64,000 bases of DNA from Burkholderia contaminans. Lineage in GTDB: Bacteria > Pseudomonadota > Gammaproteobacteria > Burkholderiales > Burkholderiaceae. The translations under genes were made by a program, and so were the position numbers. Shown here piece after piece: positions 27,301-36,750 of the stretch (positions are counted from its first letter, which is position 1; the number at the start of each line of letters is the position of its first letter). The notes beneath the pieces were generated by a model, which worked only from the letters and a program-made list of their open reading frames with translations, was not told the DNA's origin and did not search any database. The stretch covers positions 496,001-560,000 of the forward strand of contig NZ_CP090642.1 of the NCBI RefSeq assembly GCF_029633825.1, read 5' to 3'.

Positions 27301-30243
27301 GACCGCGCGATGGATGCCGAGCTGGCGCTCGCCGACGAAGGCAAGCCGCTGCAGGCCGTGCTGAACGCGGCGCGCGAGCGGCGTGCGATCGAAGGCGAAG
27401 ACGTCGTGCGGATCGTCAATGCACGTGAGCACAACCTGAAGGCGCTCGACGTCGACATCCCGCACGGCAAGTTCAACGTGATCACCGGCGTGTCCGGTTC
27501 CGGCAAGTCGACGCTCGCGTTCGACATCCTGTTCCATGAAGGGCAGCGCCGTTACCTCGAGTCGCTGAATGCGTATGCGCGCTCGATCGTGCAGCCGGCC
27601 GGCCGCCCTGAAGTCGATGCGGTGTACGGCATTCCGCCGACCGTCGCGATCGAGCAGCGGCTGTCGCGCGGCGGCCGCAAGAGCACGGTCGCGACCACGT
27701 CCGAGGTCTGGCACTTCCTGCGGCTGCTGTACGTGAAGCTCGGCCTGCAGCATTGCATCCACGACGGCACGCCCGTCACGTCGCAGTCCGTCGAATCGAT
27801 CGCCGCGCAGTTGCTGCGCGATCATCGCGGCGAGCACGTCGGGCTGCTTGCGCCGCTCGTCGTCAACCGCAAGGGCGTGTATACGGATCTCGCGAAATGG
27901 GCGAAGGCGCGCGGCAGCACGCATCTGCGCGTCGACGGCGAGTTCGTGCAGGTCGATCCGTGGCCGAAGCTCGACCGCTTCCGCGAGCATACGATCGAGC
28001 TGCCGGTGGCCGACATCGTCGTGTCGCCGGACAACGAGGCCGAACTGCGGCGCGTGCTCGACGAGACGCTCGAGCTCGGCAAGGGCGTGATGCATCTGCT
28101 CGCGCCGCTCGACGGGCTGCACGATGCGATGCAGAACGATCATTCGACCGCGCGCGTCGGCACGGTCAAGGTGCTGTCGGTCAAGCGCGCGTGCCCGGTG
28201 TGCGGCACGAGCTACCCGGAGCTGGACCCGCGGATGTTCTCGTACAACAGCAAGCACGGCTGGTGCACGACCTGCGTCGGCACCGGCGTCACGCTCACAC
28301 GTGAACAGCGCGCCGCGTACGACGACACCGTGCTCGCCGGGGATGACCGTGGCCGTGAGCAGACGCTGCCGTCCGACGAGCAGGAACCGGAAGGCGTGGG
28401 CAACGAGCCGTGCCCGGATTGCAACGGCACGCGGCTGAACCCGTCCGCGCGCGCGGTCACGTTCGACGCGCATCCGATCGTCGAGGTCGCGCAATGGACG
28501 GTGTCCGACACGCGGCGCTGGATCGACGGGCTGGAGCTGACGGGGCGCGACGCGCAGATCGCACGCGACATCGTCAGCGAGATCGGCAGCCGCCTCGCGT
28601 TTCTCGAGGAAGTCGGGCTCGGCTACCTGAGCCTCGATCGTGCGGCGCCGAGCCTGTCGGGTGGCGAAGCACAGCGCATCCGGCTCGCGGCGCAGCTCGG
28701 CAGCAACCTGCAGGGCGTCTGCTACGTGCTCGACGAACCGACGATCGGCCTGCATCCGCGCGACAACCAGATCCTGCTGGACGCGCTGCGCAAGCTCGGC
28801 GACAAGGGCAACACGCTCGTCGTCGTCGAGCATGACGAGGACACGATCCGTCGCGCCGATCACATCATCGACGTCGGCCCGGGCGCCGGCAAGCGCGGCG
28901 GCACGCTGGTCGCGCAGGGGGCGGTCGCGGATCTCGCCGCGCAATCCGATTCGGTCACGGGGCGCCTGCTTGCGCAGCCGATGACGCACCCGCTGCAGCC
29001 GCGCCGCAGCGTGAGCCCGCCGGGCAAGAAAGGCGGCGCCGCGGTGCCGGAGGCCTGGCTGACCGTGCATGGCGCGCGGCTGCACAACCTGCGCGACGTC
29101 ACGGTCGGCATTCCGCTCGCGCGGCTCGTCGCGGTGACGGGCGTGAGCGGTTCGGGCAAGTCGACGCTCGCGCGCGACGTGCTGATGACGAACCTGCTCG
29201 ACGCGGTCGGCCGCTCGGTGCTGTCGTCGCCGGCCACGCGCCGCGCACGCAAGGCCGCGCAGCAGGACGCGCCGGCCACCAATCGCCGGTCGAGCGTGCT
29301 CGCGCGCAGCGCGCCGCGGCCGTCGCTGAACGTCACGCATGCGTGGCAGGGCTGCGAGTCGCTGAGCGGCTGGGAGCAGATCGATCGCGTGCTGGAAGTC
29401 GACCAGACGCCGATCGGCAAGACGCCGCGCTCGTGCCCGGCCACCTATATCGGCGTGTGGGACACGATCCGCAAGCTGTTCGCCGATACGCTCGAAGCGC
29501 GGGCGCGCGGCTACACGGCATCGCGCTTCTCGTTCAATACCGGCGACGGGCGCTGCCCCGCATGCGAAGGGCAAGGCGTGCGCACGATCGGGATGAGCTT
29601 CCTGCCCGACGTGAAGGTGCCGTGCGACGTGTGCCACGGGCAGCGCTTCAACCCGGAGACGCTCGCCGTCACGTGGCGCGGCCGGAACATCGGCGACGTG
29701 CTGACGATGGAGATCGACGAGGCGGTGGAGTTTTTCGCGCCGATCTCGAACATCGCGCATCCGCTGCAGCTGATGAAGGATGTCGGGCTCGGCTACCTGA
29801 CGCTCGGCCAGCCGTCGCCGACGCTGTCGGGCGGCGAGGCGCAGCGCATCAAGCTCGTCACCGAGCTGACGAAGGTGCGCGACGACATCACGCGGCGCGG
29901 CCAGAAGGCGCCGCACACGCTGTACGTGCTCGACGAACCGACGGTCGGCCTGCACATGGCCGACGTCGCGAAGCTGATCCGCGTGCTGCACCGGCTCGTC
30001 GATGCGGGCCACAGCGTCGTCGTGATCGAGCATGACCTCGACGTGATCGCCGAAGCCGACTGGATCATCGATCTCGGGCCGGAGGGCGGCGTGGGCGGCG
30101 GCACGATCGTCGCGGCGGCACCGCCGGAAGCGCTCGTCCAGGTGAGTGCAAGCCACACCGGGCAGGCGCTCAAGCCGGTGCTGGCGCGAACCGGGTCGGA
30201 CGAAGGGGAAGCCGAGCGCGAGGGCGAAGCGCGGGTAGGGTGA
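24349..30243 (+). CDS. Double-length UvrA (tandem fusion of two UvrA units)
   Basis: A 1964-residue protein, about twice the usual 940 of UvrA. Both halves (about 1-1005 and 1025-1964) have the full UvrA order of two ABC cassettes each. Walker A lysines lie at K40, K673, K1053 and K1604. Four LSGGE signatures (LSGGEVQR, then LSGGEAQR three times) and four intact Walker B DEP motifs are present. The second half has the complete first zinc site (CPVCG...CTTC); the first half keeps only the second pair (CETC), its first CxxC being absent. The 3' zinc sites are complete in both. The start is TTG, with a weak GGCAGG ribosome site. The function is inferred as damage recognition in nucleotide excision repair under SOS control, acting beside a separate housekeeping UvrA. 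Confidence 0.93.
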   Translation: MSSSNLIRIRGARQHNLKNLDLDLRTGEMTVVTGPSGSGKSSLVFDTLYAEGQRRYVETFSAYARQFLDRMDRPQVERVDGVPPAIAIDQTNPVRSSRSTVGTMTELNDHLKLLYARAAELFDRKTARQVRHDTPETIYAELVERTRADDPRVVVTFPVELPEAVSDEEIAQWLSASGYTRVQAQREVASATGPRKVLDVVADRFRVQGADKVRVVEAIEASLKRGGGRVNVYVLPADAENAVAEPLVWRFSTGLHDPDSDLRYAEPQAALFSFNSAYGACETCRGFGRVIGVDLGLVIPDARKTLRGGAIKPMQTPAWKECQDDLMRYAAKAGIPRDTPWSELSDAQRDWVVNGSPDWNGKWQSQWYGVKRFFGYLESKAYKMHIRVLLSKYRSYTPCDVCGGARLKTESLQWRLGSKENADAVLAPAGRFMPRGVDWSRAQLEALPGLTVHDLMLLPIERIRRFFDDITLPSALLDDALKLLLAEVRTRLKYLCDVGLGYLTLDRQSRTLSGGEVQRINLTTALGTSLTKTLFVLDEPSIGLHPRDLTRIVEAMQRLRDAGNTLVVVEHDPSVMLAADRLIDMGPGPGERGGTIVYDGTPGDIRSAHTLTGEYLGGRKHVAHASNWARRVVDANTPRIVLEGATEHNLRDVTVEIPLQRLVCVTGVSGSGKSTLLQDVLYPAMARHHGKATESPGAYRGLTGADQVGDVVFVDQSPIGKTTRSNPASYVGAFDEIRKLFAKAPLALQRGYGAGTFSFNSGDGRCPTCGGSGFEHIEMQFLSDVYLRCPDCDGSRYRAEILEVRIERDGRALSIADVLDLTVSEAAAFFATDAEVLRVLQPIVDVGLEYVKLGQPVPTLSGGEAQRLKLAGFLAESAAAVNGRRVVTEEARIARAKLFMFDEPTTGLHFDDIAKLMQAFGKLLAAGHSLIVIEHNLDVIRAADWLIDLGPEGGDGGGLVLCAGTPDDVKACAESHTGVALLQYDRAMDAELALADEGKPLQAVLNAARERRAIEGEDVVRIVNAREHNLKALDVDIPHGKFNVITGVSGSGKSTLAFDILFHEGQRRYLESLNAYARSIVQPAGRPEVDAVYGIPPTVAIEQRLSRGGRKSTVATTSEVWHFLRLLYVKLGLQHCIHDGTPVTSQSVESIAAQLLRDHRGEHVGLLAPLVVNRKGVYTDLAKWAKARGSTHLRVDGEFVQVDPWPKLDRFREHTIELPVADIVVSPDNEAELRRVLDETLELGKGVMHLLAPLDGLHDAMQNDHSTARVGTVKVLSVKRACPVCGTSYPELDPRMFSYNSKHGWCTTCVGTGVTLTREQRAAYDDTVLAGDDRGREQTLPSDEQEPEGVGNEPCPDCNGTRLNPSARAVTFDAHPIVEVAQWTVSDTRRWIDGLELTGRDAQIARDIVSEIGSRLAFLEEVGLGYLSLDRAAPSLSGGEAQRIRLAAQLGSNLQGVCYVLDEPTIGLHPRDNQILLDALRKLGDKGNTLVVVEHDEDTIRRADHIIDVGPGAGKRGGTLVAQGAVADLAAQSDSVTGRLLAQPMTHPLQPRRSVSPPGKKGGAAVPEAWLTVHGARLHNLRDVTVGIPLARLVAVTGVSGSGKSTLARDVLMTNLLDAVGRSVLSSPATRRARKAAQQDAPATNRRSSVLARSAPRPSLNVTHAWQGCESLSGWEQIDRVLEVDQTPIGKTPRSCPATYIGVWDTIRKLFADTLEARARGYTASRFSFNTGDGRCPACEGQGVRTIGMSFLPDVKVPCDVCHGQRFNPETLAVTWRGRNIGDVLTMEIDEAVEFFAPISNIAHPLQLMKDVGLGYLTLGQPSPTLSGGEAQRIKLVTELTKVRDDITRRGQKAPHTLYVLDEPTVGLHMADVAKLIRVLHRLVDAGHSVVVIEHDLDVIAEADWIIDLGPEGGVGGGTIVAAAPPEALVQVSASHTGQALKPVLARTGSDEGEAEREGEARVG

Positions 30244-30277
30244 GCGCGACGCTTCGTCTCGACGGCCCCGGTGCCGG

Positions 30278-30322
30278 GCGGTGCGCCCCCAGCTGACTTG
30301 CAAGCGGCTGGGGGCGCACCGC
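30278..30322 (+). repeat. Long inverted repeat, 16-bp perfect arms
   Basis: Left arm 30278-30293 and right arm 30307-30322 are exact reverse complements (core GGTGCGCCCCCAGC / GCTGGGGGCGCACC) around a 13-base loop, which itself contains CTTGCAAG. It lies 35 bases after the uvrA stop. It has no T-run of its own and sits just before the terminator. Confidence 0.85.
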
Positions 30323-30335
30323 GATCCGGCTCATG

Positions 30336-30363
30336 CACCCCTCGTCGAGGGGTGTTTTCTTTT
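30336..30363 (+). terminator. Rho-independent terminator of the tandem uvrA
   Basis: CACCCCTC and GAGGGGTG (8-bp arms, 3-base loop) are followed at once by TTTTCTTTT. This is a textbook intrinsic terminator on the plus strand. Confidence 0.88.
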
Positions 30364-30718
30364 GGGGCTGCGGTCGACGCCCTATGCCGCCGCCGTGATC
30401 GCGTGGTGCACCCGCCGCCACAGGCCGGCAGTCCGATCGGCATGAACGCAAGCTGCCAGGTCTCGAACCCGGCGAGCACCGGGAATGGCTGATGGACATC
30501 GCATGCGAACAAGATGACGAGGCTGCCGCCATCGCGGCGGCCGCGACACGCGCCCGACCGATCGGGTGCGTCCATTGTCCATTGTTAATGCGGCTCGAAT
30601 AGAGAGTTGGAATCAGGGGGATAAGAGAAAGCGCGCCCGATGGTTAGGATGAATGTCGTTGTCCGGCGGACGATCTTCGGATCGTCCCATCATTCTCGAA
30701 CGCATCAGGAGTGCAATC

Positions 30719-31006
30719 TTGGCGACCTATATCGTCTTCACGCATGAAAGCACGCAGGATCAGCAGGAACTCGATCTCTACCAGGACAAGGTCGGCGCGA
30801 CGATCGCCGGCCACCCGTTGAAGGTGCTGGCCGCGTATGGCCCGCAGGAAGCGCTCGAGGGTGACGGCCCGGAAGGGGTCGTGATCGTCGAGTTTCCGTC
30901 CGCGGACGCCGCGCGCGCGTGGTACGACAGCCCGGCATACCAGGCCATTGTTCAGCATCGCGTCAAGGGTGGACGCTTTCGGGCCGTGCTGGTCGAAGGC
31001 GTCTGA
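30719..31006 (+). CDS. DUF1330-family protein
   Basis: A small cytoplasmic protein of 95 residues with the ferredoxin-like alpha/beta fold of DUF1330. The start chosen is TTG 30719, preceded by AGGAG, giving MATYIVFTHE; an upstream in-frame ATG at 30653 adds 22 residues foreign to the family. Family features are GHPLKVLAAYGPQEALEG and, near the end, VIVEFPSADAARAWYDSPAYQ. It is a single-gene unit. Its biochemical role is unknown; the fold is shared with dimeric alpha-beta barrel proteins. Confidence 0.82.
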   Translation: MATYIVFTHESTQDQQELDLYQDKVGATIAGHPLKVLAAYGPQEALEGDGPEGVVIVEFPSADAARAWYDSPAYQAIVQHRVKGGRFRAVLVEGV

Positions 31007-31168
31007 CCGGGGGGCGAGCCTCTTGGCGACCGTCGCGGCGACTCCGCCTTCGGCGGGACGGTCGTGTCGCCGTTCAACGGCGAGCCGGGCTTCCCGGCAG
31101 CGCGTTCGGCGCGAGCCGCGCGAGGCCGGCTGTCGAAGTCGCCGATCTTGCCGCGTCGTAGCGACGGA

Positions 31169-32020
31169 TCATTTCCGCGTACCGGCGAGGATCGCTTCGG
31201 CCGCACGAATCACCGGGAGATCGACCATTCGGCCGTCCAGGCTGAACGCGGCGCCGCCGTGTTTCGCGGCGGCGTCGATCACGCGGCGCGCCCACGCCTG
31301 CTCGTCTTCCGAATAGCCCATCGCATCGTTCACGCCGGCGACCTGCGCCGGGTGGATGCACAGCTTGCCGCCGAAACCGAATGCGCGCGCGCGTCGGGCA
31401 TCGGCCGTCAGACGCTCGGCATCGTCGGTGCGCGTGGTCACGCCGTCGATCGGCGCGGGCAACTGTGCGCGACGCGACGCGGCCACGATCGCATGGCGCG
31501 CAAAGGCCAGCTCCGGCTCGTCGGGCGTCGCGCGCATGCCGAGGTCGAGCTGGAAATCCAGATGCCCGAACGCGACACGCACGACCTGCGGGTCGCGCGC
31601 CAGCGCATCGGCCGCATCGAGCCCCGCCAGCGATTCAATCAGCGCCACGAGTTGCGCGTGCGCGCCGAGCTGCTCCGCGACCTGGCGCAGCGCGCCCGCA
31701 TCTTCTGACTTCGGCAGCATCACGACTACGCGTTGCGCGGCCCGGTCGCGCAGCAGCGCGATGTCCGCGTCGTGCCACGGCGTGCCGACCGCGTTCACGC
31801 GCACGACGGTGCGCGCACGCTGCTCGGCCGTCAGCAACGGCAGGTGCTGCGCGAGTTGCGCGCGTGCGTCGTCCTTGCTGTCGGGGCTGACCGCGTCCTC
31901 GAGGTCGACGATGATGCAGTCGGCGCCCGAGTCGAACGCCTTCGCAAAGCGCTCGGGGCGAGTGGCCGGCACGAACAGCAGGCTGCGCGCGTGATGGACG
32001 GGGGAGAGGGGTTTGGACAT
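31169..32020 (-). CDS. CitE-like CoA-ester lyase (citramalyl-CoA lyase candidate)
   Basis: HpcH/HpaI-type lyase, 283 residues, cytoplasmic. Family motifs are RSLLFVPATRPERFAKAF at the start, DCIIVDLEDAVSPDSK (near 34-49, metal and phosphate site), VVRVNAVGTPWHDAD, a catalytic-region LVALIESLAGLDAAD and FGGKLCIHPAQV near 217-228. It is the last gene of the operon, three bases after the CoA-transferase gene. With the neighbouring CoA-transferase and hydratase it fits cleavage of citramalyl-CoA to pyruvate and acetyl-CoA, the last step of itaconate breakdown (Ccl/RipC). Malyl-CoA or other 3-hydroxyacyl-CoA substrates are also possible. Confidence 0.85.
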   Translation of the reverse strand: MSKPLSPVHHARSLLFVPATRPERFAKAFDSGADCIIVDLEDAVSPDSKDDARAQLAQHLPLLTAEQRARTVVRVNAVGTPWHDADIALLRDRAAQRVVVMLPKSEDAGALRQVAEQLGAHAQLVALIESLAGLDAADALARDPQVVRVAFGHLDFQLDLGMRATPDEPELAFARHAIVAASRRAQLPAPIDGVTTRTDDAERLTADARRARAFGFGGKLCIHPAQVAGVNDAMGYSEDEQAWARRVIDAAAKHGGAAFSLDGRMVDLPVIRAAEAILAGTRK

Positions 32021-32023
32021 GGC

Positions 32024-33223
32024 TCAGATCACGCCGGCGGCGCGCAGTTGTTCGATATCGGCGTCGGTGCGCCCGAGTTCGTGCAGGATGGCCGCGCTGT
32101 GCTCGCCCAGCGCGGGCACTGCATCCATGCGCGCGTCGAAGCTGTCGATCGTTGCGGGCGGCAGCAGCGCCCGCAGTTCGCCGGCCGGCGAGTCGATCGT
32201 GCGAAAGCGCTGGCGCGCGTGCAGTTGCGGATGCGTCCAGAGATCGCCGATCTGGTTCACGGCGGCGTTCGCGATCTGCGCGGCGTCGAGGCGCGCGATC
32301 ACGTCCTGCGCGGTGAGCGAGGAGAATGCCTGTTCGATCACGGCCTTCAGTTCCGCACGATGTTCGGAACGGCGCACGTTGGCGTCGAAGCGCGGGTCGG
32401 TCGCGAGCGCCGGGTCGCGCAGCACGACATCGCAGAACGCTTTCCATTCGCGCTCGTTCTGCAGTCCGAGCATCACGACGCGGCCGTCGCCGGCCTTGAA
32501 CGGGCCGTACGGGTAGATGGTCGCGTGCGCGGCGCCGTTGCGGGCCGGCTGCTGCTGGCCGTCGTACGCGTAGTACATCGGGAAGCTCATCCACTCGGCC
32601 AGCGCTTCGAGCATCGAAATTTCCACGTGCGAGCCGATGCCCGTGACGCCGCGCTGCAGGAGCGCGCTGAGGATGCCGGTGTACGCGTACATGCCCGCCG
32701 CGATGTCGGCGATCGAGTTGCCGGCCTTGCAGGGCTCGTCTGCCGTGCCCGTGATCGACAGGAATGCCGCCTCGCTCTGGATCAGCAGGTCGTAGGCTTT
32801 CTTGTCGCGGTACGGGCCGTCGGCGCCATAGCCCGAGATGTCGCAGACGATCAGCCGCGGGTGCTTCGCGTGCAGCGCATCGAACGACAGGCCCAGGCGC
32901 GCGGCCGCGCCGGGCGCGAGGTTCTGCACCAGCACGTCGGCCTGGCCCACGAGTTCGCCCAGCACCGCCTGCGCGGCCGGTTGCTTCAGGTCCAGCGTGA
33001 GGCTTTCCTTCGACCGGTTGGTCCACACGAAGTGCGACGCGAGGCCGCGGGTGCGGTGATCGTACGCCCGCGCGAAATCGCCCACGCCAGGGCGTTCCAC
33101 CTTGATGACACGGGCGCCGAGGTCGGCGAGCTGGCGTGTGCAGAACGGCGCGGCAATCGCGTGTTCGAGCGCGACGACGGTCATCCCGCTCAGCGGGCCG
33201 GGTTGAGCTTTGCGAGCTTGCAT
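32024..33223 (-). CDS. CaiB/BaiF family III CoA-transferase (itaconate CoA-transferase candidate)
   Basis: CoA-transferase of 399 residues. The N-terminal region is GMTVVALEHAIAAPFCTRQLADLGARVIKVERPG. The catalytic-region KKAYDLLIQSEAAF near 135-148 includes the expected family III acid (Asp in AYDLL). VEISMLEALAEWM follows further on. It starts at ATG 33223, ten bases after the hydratase stop; a longer reading overlaps that gene and was rejected. Operon context suggests transfer of CoA to a C5 dicarboxylate such as itaconate or mesaconate (Ict/RipA type). The exact acid is not determinable by eye. Confidence 0.86.
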   Translation of the reverse strand: MQARKAQPGPLSGMTVVALEHAIAAPFCTRQLADLGARVIKVERPGVGDFARAYDHRTRGLASHFVWTNRSKESLTLDLKQPAAQAVLGELVGQADVLVQNLAPGAAARLGLSFDALHAKHPRLIVCDISGYGADGPYRDKKAYDLLIQSEAAFLSITGTADEPCKAGNSIADIAAGMYAYTGILSALLQRGVTGIGSHVEISMLEALAEWMSFPMYYAYDGQQQPARNGAAHATIYPYGPFKAGDGRVVMLGLQNEREWKAFCDVVLRDPALATDPRFDANVRRSEHRAELKAVIEQAFSSLTAQDVIARLDAAQIANAAVNQIGDLWTHPQLHARQRFRTIDSPAGELRALLPPATIDSFDARMDAVPALGEHSAAILHELGRTDADIEQLRAAGVI

Positions 33224-33233
33224 GGTCGGAACG

Positions 33234-34091
33234 TTACTCCAGTTCGGCGCTGGCCTGCATGGCCAGCCGCCCTTGCGGGCCGCGCGCCCACAGGCGGGCG
33301 GCATGTCCTTCGAGCTTGCCGTTCACCGTGAACGGCGCGGTGTCGAACAGCGGGCTCACAGCCTTGAACTCGAAGCGGCGAACGGTCTTGCCGGAGTGCG
33401 TGCGGCGCAGTTCCTCCAGCAGCAGCATCGCGATCAGCGGGCCGTGCACCACGAGGCCCGGATAGCCTTCTTCCTGCATCGCGTAGGGCCGGTCGTAGTG
33501 GATCCGGTGGCCGTTGAAGGTGAGCGCGGAAAAGCGCATCAGCAGCACCGGATCGGGCGTGACGATGCGCGAAAACTGTTCGTCGGTCGGCGCCGGTGCT
33601 GGCTCAGGTGTCGGCGCGCCGGCAGTGGCAGGCGGCGGCGCATCGCGATACACGATGTCCTGTTCTTCGCGGATGGCCACGCCCTCGGCGTCGCTCGTTT
33701 CGTGCAGCACGGTGACGAACACCAGCCGGCCGCTGCGGCCGGATTTACTCTGCACGCTGAGGATCGTGGAGCGGCGCTGCACGGGTGCATCGACGGCCAG
33801 CGGGCGAAGGAACTGCAGCCGTCCGCCGGCCCACATGCGGCGCGGCAGCGTGACGGGCGGCAGGAAGCCGCCGCGCTGCGGGTGACCGTCGACGCCGATG
33901 TTCGACTGTCGCTCGCCCGGCAGGAAGTACAGCCAGTGCCACAGTGGCGGCAGCGTCGCGGGGAGTTCGGATGGGGTCGCGTAGTCCAGAGTTGCCTGCA
34001 ACAGACGGACGGGCGCCCGAGTAATCCGGTCCGTATGGCCTTCGCTGCGGCCGACCCACGCGTCGAAGGATTCGGAAAGCTCGACATTCAT
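33234..34091 (-). CDS. MaoC/FAS1-like dehydratase (itaconyl- or mesaconyl-CoA hydratase candidate)
   Basis: Double-hotdog hydratase of 285 residues. The N-terminal FAS1-like dehydratase half (about 1-140) includes [29 protein letters not shown]. The C-terminal MaoC half has the active-site pattern [19 protein letters not shown] (Asn-Gly-His-x-Ile-His) and [13 protein letters not shown]. Length and motifs match mesaconyl-C4-CoA and itaconyl-CoA hydratases. The start chosen is ATG 34091: the in-frame sequence upstream is not part of this protein but the remnant of an electron-transfer flavoprotein gene. A weak ribosome site makes the start moderately certain. Confidence 0.84.
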   Translation of the reverse strand: MNVELSESFDAWVGRSEGHTDRITRAPVRLLQATLDYATPSELPATLPPLWHWLYFLPGERQSNIGVDGHPQRGGFLPPVTLPRRMWAGGRLQFLRPLAVDAPVQRRSTILSVQSKSGRSGRLVFVTVLHETSDAEGVAIREEQDIVYRDAPPPATAGAPTPEPAPAPTDEQFSRIVTPDPVLLMRFSALTFNGHRIHYDRPYAMQEEGYPGLVVHGPLIAMLLLEELRRTHSGKTVRRFEFKAVSPLFDTAPFTVNGKLEGHAARLWARGPQGRLAMQASAELE

Positions 34092-34167
34092 GGTGCTTCG
34101 TACTAGGTGATGGAAGTGTCCGGCAGGCAATCGACGCCGGTATTTCAGGTGCCGGCTGCCCTTGCCG

Positions 34168-34396
34168 TCAGCGTGCGTTGACCTGGTCGGGTACGGCCGG
34201 AGCAGGTCCGTTTCGAGGCTGTAGTCGGCCACGCTGAAGATCAGTGCTTCGGAATGCTTGTCGATCGAGACGACTGCCGTTGAACCCTTCATGCCGGCCA
34301 AGTGCTGGATCGTCCCCGAGATGCCGGCCGCGATGTACTGTTGCGGCGCGACGATCTCGCCGGTCTGGTCGATCGGGTACGAGCATCTTCATGGAG
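34168..34396 (-). pseudogene. etfB-etfA remnant (deletion scar of electron-transfer flavoprotein genes)
   Basis: Just after the acyl-CoA dehydrogenase stop, a GGAAGGA site is followed by ATG and codons for MKMLVP, the usual opening of ETF beta subunits. The sequence then jumps, in another frame, into the C-terminal domain of ETF alpha: [20 protein letters not shown], then [12 protein letters not shown], then [18 protein letters not shown] one-base shift near 34200 restores an ETF-alpha-like ending [10 protein letters not shown] with a TGA at 34168. The simplest reading is one internal deletion that removed most of etfB and etfA. About 65 ETF-alpha codons remain and no functional protein is expected. 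Confidence 0.78.
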
Positions 34397-34412
34397 AGGA
34401 ATCCTTCCGGAA

Positions 34413-35585
34413 TCAGTAGGAACGAGGGAGCTGCAGCACGTGCTCGGCCACATGCCCGAGGATCATGTTGGTGGAAATCGGCGCGACCTGGTACAGGCGC
34501 GTTTCGCGGAACTTGCGCTCCACGTCGTATTCGCAGGCGAAACCGAAGCCGCCGTGCGTCTGCAGGCAAGCATTGGCCGCTTCCCAGCTCGCTTTCGCGG
34601 CCAGGTACTTGGCCATGTTGGCCTCGACGCCGGCATTCTGGCGCGCGTCGATCTTCTCGCAGGCGCGCCAGCGCATCAGGTTCGCGGCCTCCAGCTCGAT
34701 GAACGATTCGGCGAGCGGGAACTGGATACCCTGGTTCTGGCCGATCGGCCGGCCGAACACCTTGCGCTCGCTCGCGTAGTTGCGCGCTTTCTCGAGGAAC
34801 CAGTAGCCGTCGCCGATGCACTCGGCCGCGATCAGCGTGCGCTCGGCGTTCAGGCCGTCGAAGATCACTTTCAGCCCCTTGCCTTCGGTGCCGAGCAACG
34901 CGTCTTCCGGCAGCTCCAGGTTGTCGAAGAACAGCTCGTTGGTCTCGTGGTTGACCATGTTGAGGATCGGGCGCACCGTCAGCCCGTTGCCGATCGCCTT
35001 GTCCAGCTCGACGATGAAGCACGACAGCCCGTCGCTCTTCTTCTGCACCTGGTCGAGCGGCGTCGTGCGCGCGAGCAGGATCAGCAGATCGCTGTGCTGG
35101 ACCCGCGAGATCCATACCTTCTGGCCGTTGACGACCCAGCGGCCGTCCTTTTTCACGGCCGTGGTCTTGAGCTTGGTGGTGTCGCTGCCGGTGGTGGGCT
35201 CGGTCACGCCCATCGACTGCACGCGCAGTTCGCCCGCCGCGATGCGTGGCAGGTAGCGCTGCTTCTGCGCTTCGGTGCCGCTGAACACGATGGTGTTCAT
35301 CACGTACATCTGGCCGTGGCACGCGCCCGAATTGCCGCCGGAGCGGTTGATCTCTTCCATGATCACCGACGCCTCGGCCATCGACAGCCCCGGGCCGCCG
35401 TATTCCTGCGGAATCAGCGCGGCCAGCCAGCCGGCCTGCGTGAGGGCCGTGACGAACGCTTCGGGATAGCCGCGTGCCTCGTCTATCTTGCGGTGGTAGT
35501 CGGCCGGAAACTGATTGCACAGGCCGCGTACCGCGTCGCGGATTTCCTGGTACTGGTCGGGGGCGGAGAAAACGGAGGCGCTCAT
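34413..35585 (-). CDS. Acyl-CoA dehydrogenase
   Basis: FAD-dependent acyl-CoA dehydrogenase of 390 residues, first gene of the CoA-ester operon. It starts at ATG 35585 ([13 protein letters not shown]); the longer frame upstream runs into the divergent LysR gene. Features are [19 protein letters not shown], the FAD/substrate segment [37 protein letters not shown] and, near the end, [39 protein letters not shown]. Electrons from such enzymes go to ETF, and an ETF remnant lies immediately downstream, so the enzyme must now rely on ETF encoded elsewhere. Confidence 0.92.
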   Translation of the reverse strand: MSASVFSAPDQYQEIRDAVRGLCNQFPADYHRKIDEARGYPEAFVTALTQAGWLAALIPQEYGGPGLSMAEASVIMEEINRSGGNSGACHGQMYVMNTIVFSGTEAQKQRYLPRIAAGELRVQSMGVTEPTTGSDTTKLKTTAVKKDGRWVVNGQKVWISRVQHSDLLILLARTTPLDQVQKKSDGLSCFIVELDKAIGNGLTVRPILNMVNHETNELFFDNLELPEDALLGTEGKGLKVIFDGLNAERTLIAAECIGDGYWFLEKARNYASERKVFGRPIGQNQGIQFPLAESFIELEAANLMRWRACEKIDARQNAGVEANMAKYLAAKASWEAANACLQTHGGFGFACEYDVERKFRETRLYQVAPISTNMILGHVAEHVLQLPRSY

Positions 35586-35658
35586 GAATCGTGTCTCGTC
35601 ATTGGCATGGGTTGAGCCCATAATAAGTTTTGATGGATTTCTTAAACAATAGAATTTC

Positions 35659-35674
35659 CTGATCGTCGAATCAG
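35659..35674. promoter_or_regulatory. Short dyad in the LysR/acyl-CoA dehydrogenase divergent promoter
   Basis: CTGAT and ATCAG arms six bases apart lie 24 bases before the LysR start in an AT-rich 112-bp divergent region. It is a candidate LysR binding half-site pair; the dyad is short, so this is weak. Confidence 0.3.
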
Positions 35675-35697
35675 TTTTTGGTATCGAGGTATCCGCG

Positions 35698-36627
35698 ATG
35701 GATCTCAAGCAATTGCGCGCGTTCGTCACCGTGGCCGAAACGGGCAACGTCACCCGGGCGTCGAGCCTGTTGAATCTCGTGCAGCCGGCCGTGTCGCGCC
35801 AGCTGCGCCTGCTCGAGGACGACATGGGGACGGAACTGTTCGACCGCAGCCGCCACGGCATGCGGCTTACGCCGTCGGGCAAGACGATGCTCGAATACGC
35901 GCGCCGCATCCTCAACGAGGTGGCGCGGGCCAAGGCCGAGATCCAGCCGACCGAGGGGCCGGTGGCGGGCATCGTGAGCATCGGGCTGCTGGCCAGCACG
36001 TCGGACCTGCTGGCCACGCGGCTGGCGGGCGAGGTGGCGCGGCGCTACCCGCACATCCGCCTGCGGCTCACGATCGGCTACGCGGGCCATCTGCAGGACT
36101 GGCTCGAAGCGGGCGATGTCGATGCGGCGCTGCTGTACGGGCAGAAGGAGACGCCCGCGCTGCACGTCAAGGCGTTGATCGACGAAAGTCTGTGGGCCGT
36201 CGCGGCGCCGTCGGCGAAGCTGTCGCACAAGCGGCCGGTGTCGCTGGATCGGGTCGCGCGCGAGCCGTTCATCCTGCCTTCCGCGCCGCAGGGCCTGCGC
36301 GCTGCGATCGAGCACGCGGCGGCCGAGGCGGGCGTGACGTTGCAGGTGTTCGCCGAAACCAATGCGCTGAGCGTGCAGAAGGAACTGGTCGCGCAAGGCC
36401 ACGGCTGGACGATCCTGCCGGCCGTCGGTGTGACGCAGGAGGTCGAGCGCGGGATCCTGAGCGCGGCGCCGCTCGCGTCGCCGGGCGTCCGGCGCACGAT
36501 CGTGCTCGCGGCGCCCAGCAGCCGGCAGGCCACGGCGCCGGTGCGCTGCGTGGTCGGTGTGCTGCTCGATTGCGTGAAGGCTACGTTCGACCAGGGCGAC
36601 TGGCCCGATGCGCGCTGGCTGGGCTAG
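35698..36627 (+). CDS. LysR-family regulator of the divergent CoA-ester operon
   Basis: Transcription regulator of 309 residues. The helix-turn-helix is at about 1-62 (MDLKQLRAFVTVAETGNVTR, then QPAVSRQLRLLEDDMG), and the effector domain at about 90-300. The start is ATG 35698 with an upstream GAGG. It is divergent from the acyl-CoA dehydrogenase gene across 112 bp, the standard layout for control of that operon. If the operon degrades itaconate, this would be the itaconate-responsive regulator, as in other bacteria carrying such loci (inference). Confidence 0.88.
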   Translation: MDLKQLRAFVTVAETGNVTRASSLLNLVQPAVSRQLRLLEDDMGTELFDRSRHGMRLTPSGKTMLEYARRILNEVARAKAEIQPTEGPVAGIVSIGLLASTSDLLATRLAGEVARRYPHIRLRLTIGYAGHLQDWLEAGDVDAALLYGQKETPALHVKALIDESLWAVAAPSAKLSHKRPVSLDRVAREPFILPSAPQGLRAAIEHAAAEAGVTLQVFAETNALSVQKELVAQGHGWTILPAVGVTQEVERGILSAAPLASPGVRRTIVLAAPSSRQATAPVRCVVGVLLDCVKATFDQGDWPDARWLG

Positions 36628-36668
36628 AACGAGCCCGTTGTTGGCGTGAACTGCCTCCAGGGCGATCG

Positions 36669-36706
36669 TGGCTGACTCCGGCGGCGTGCCGGGCCGGAGT
36701 CAGCCA
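36669..36706. terminator. Large hairpin between convergent LysR and AraC genes
   Basis: TGGCTGACTCCGGC (36669-36682) and GCCGGAGTCAGCCA (36693-36706) are perfect 14-bp arms with a 10-base loop. Beyond a 3-base bulge a further GGCGA/TCGCC pairing extends the stem. It lies between two convergent genes, 42 and 45 bases from their stops, and likely acts as a shared terminator despite the missing T-run. Confidence 0.65.
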
Positions 36707-36750
36707 TCGCCGGGGCGGGCCCGGCGTGACTCCGCGGGGCCGTGCGGCGC

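Larger units (their letters stand above)
30244..30718. other. Intergenic gap with two hairpins downstream of the tandem uvrA
   Basis: This 475-bp gap holds a 16-bp-armed hairpin, an intrinsic terminator and then the start region of the DUF1330 gene. About 30375-30640 shows nothing I can support as a gene. Confidence 0.6.

Noticed and set aside
24916..30303. Very long minus-strand open frame opposite the tandem uvrA
   Set aside because: It mirrors the high-GC codon pattern of the uvrA gene, is rich in Arg, Ala and His, and shows no domain. It is a shadow frame.
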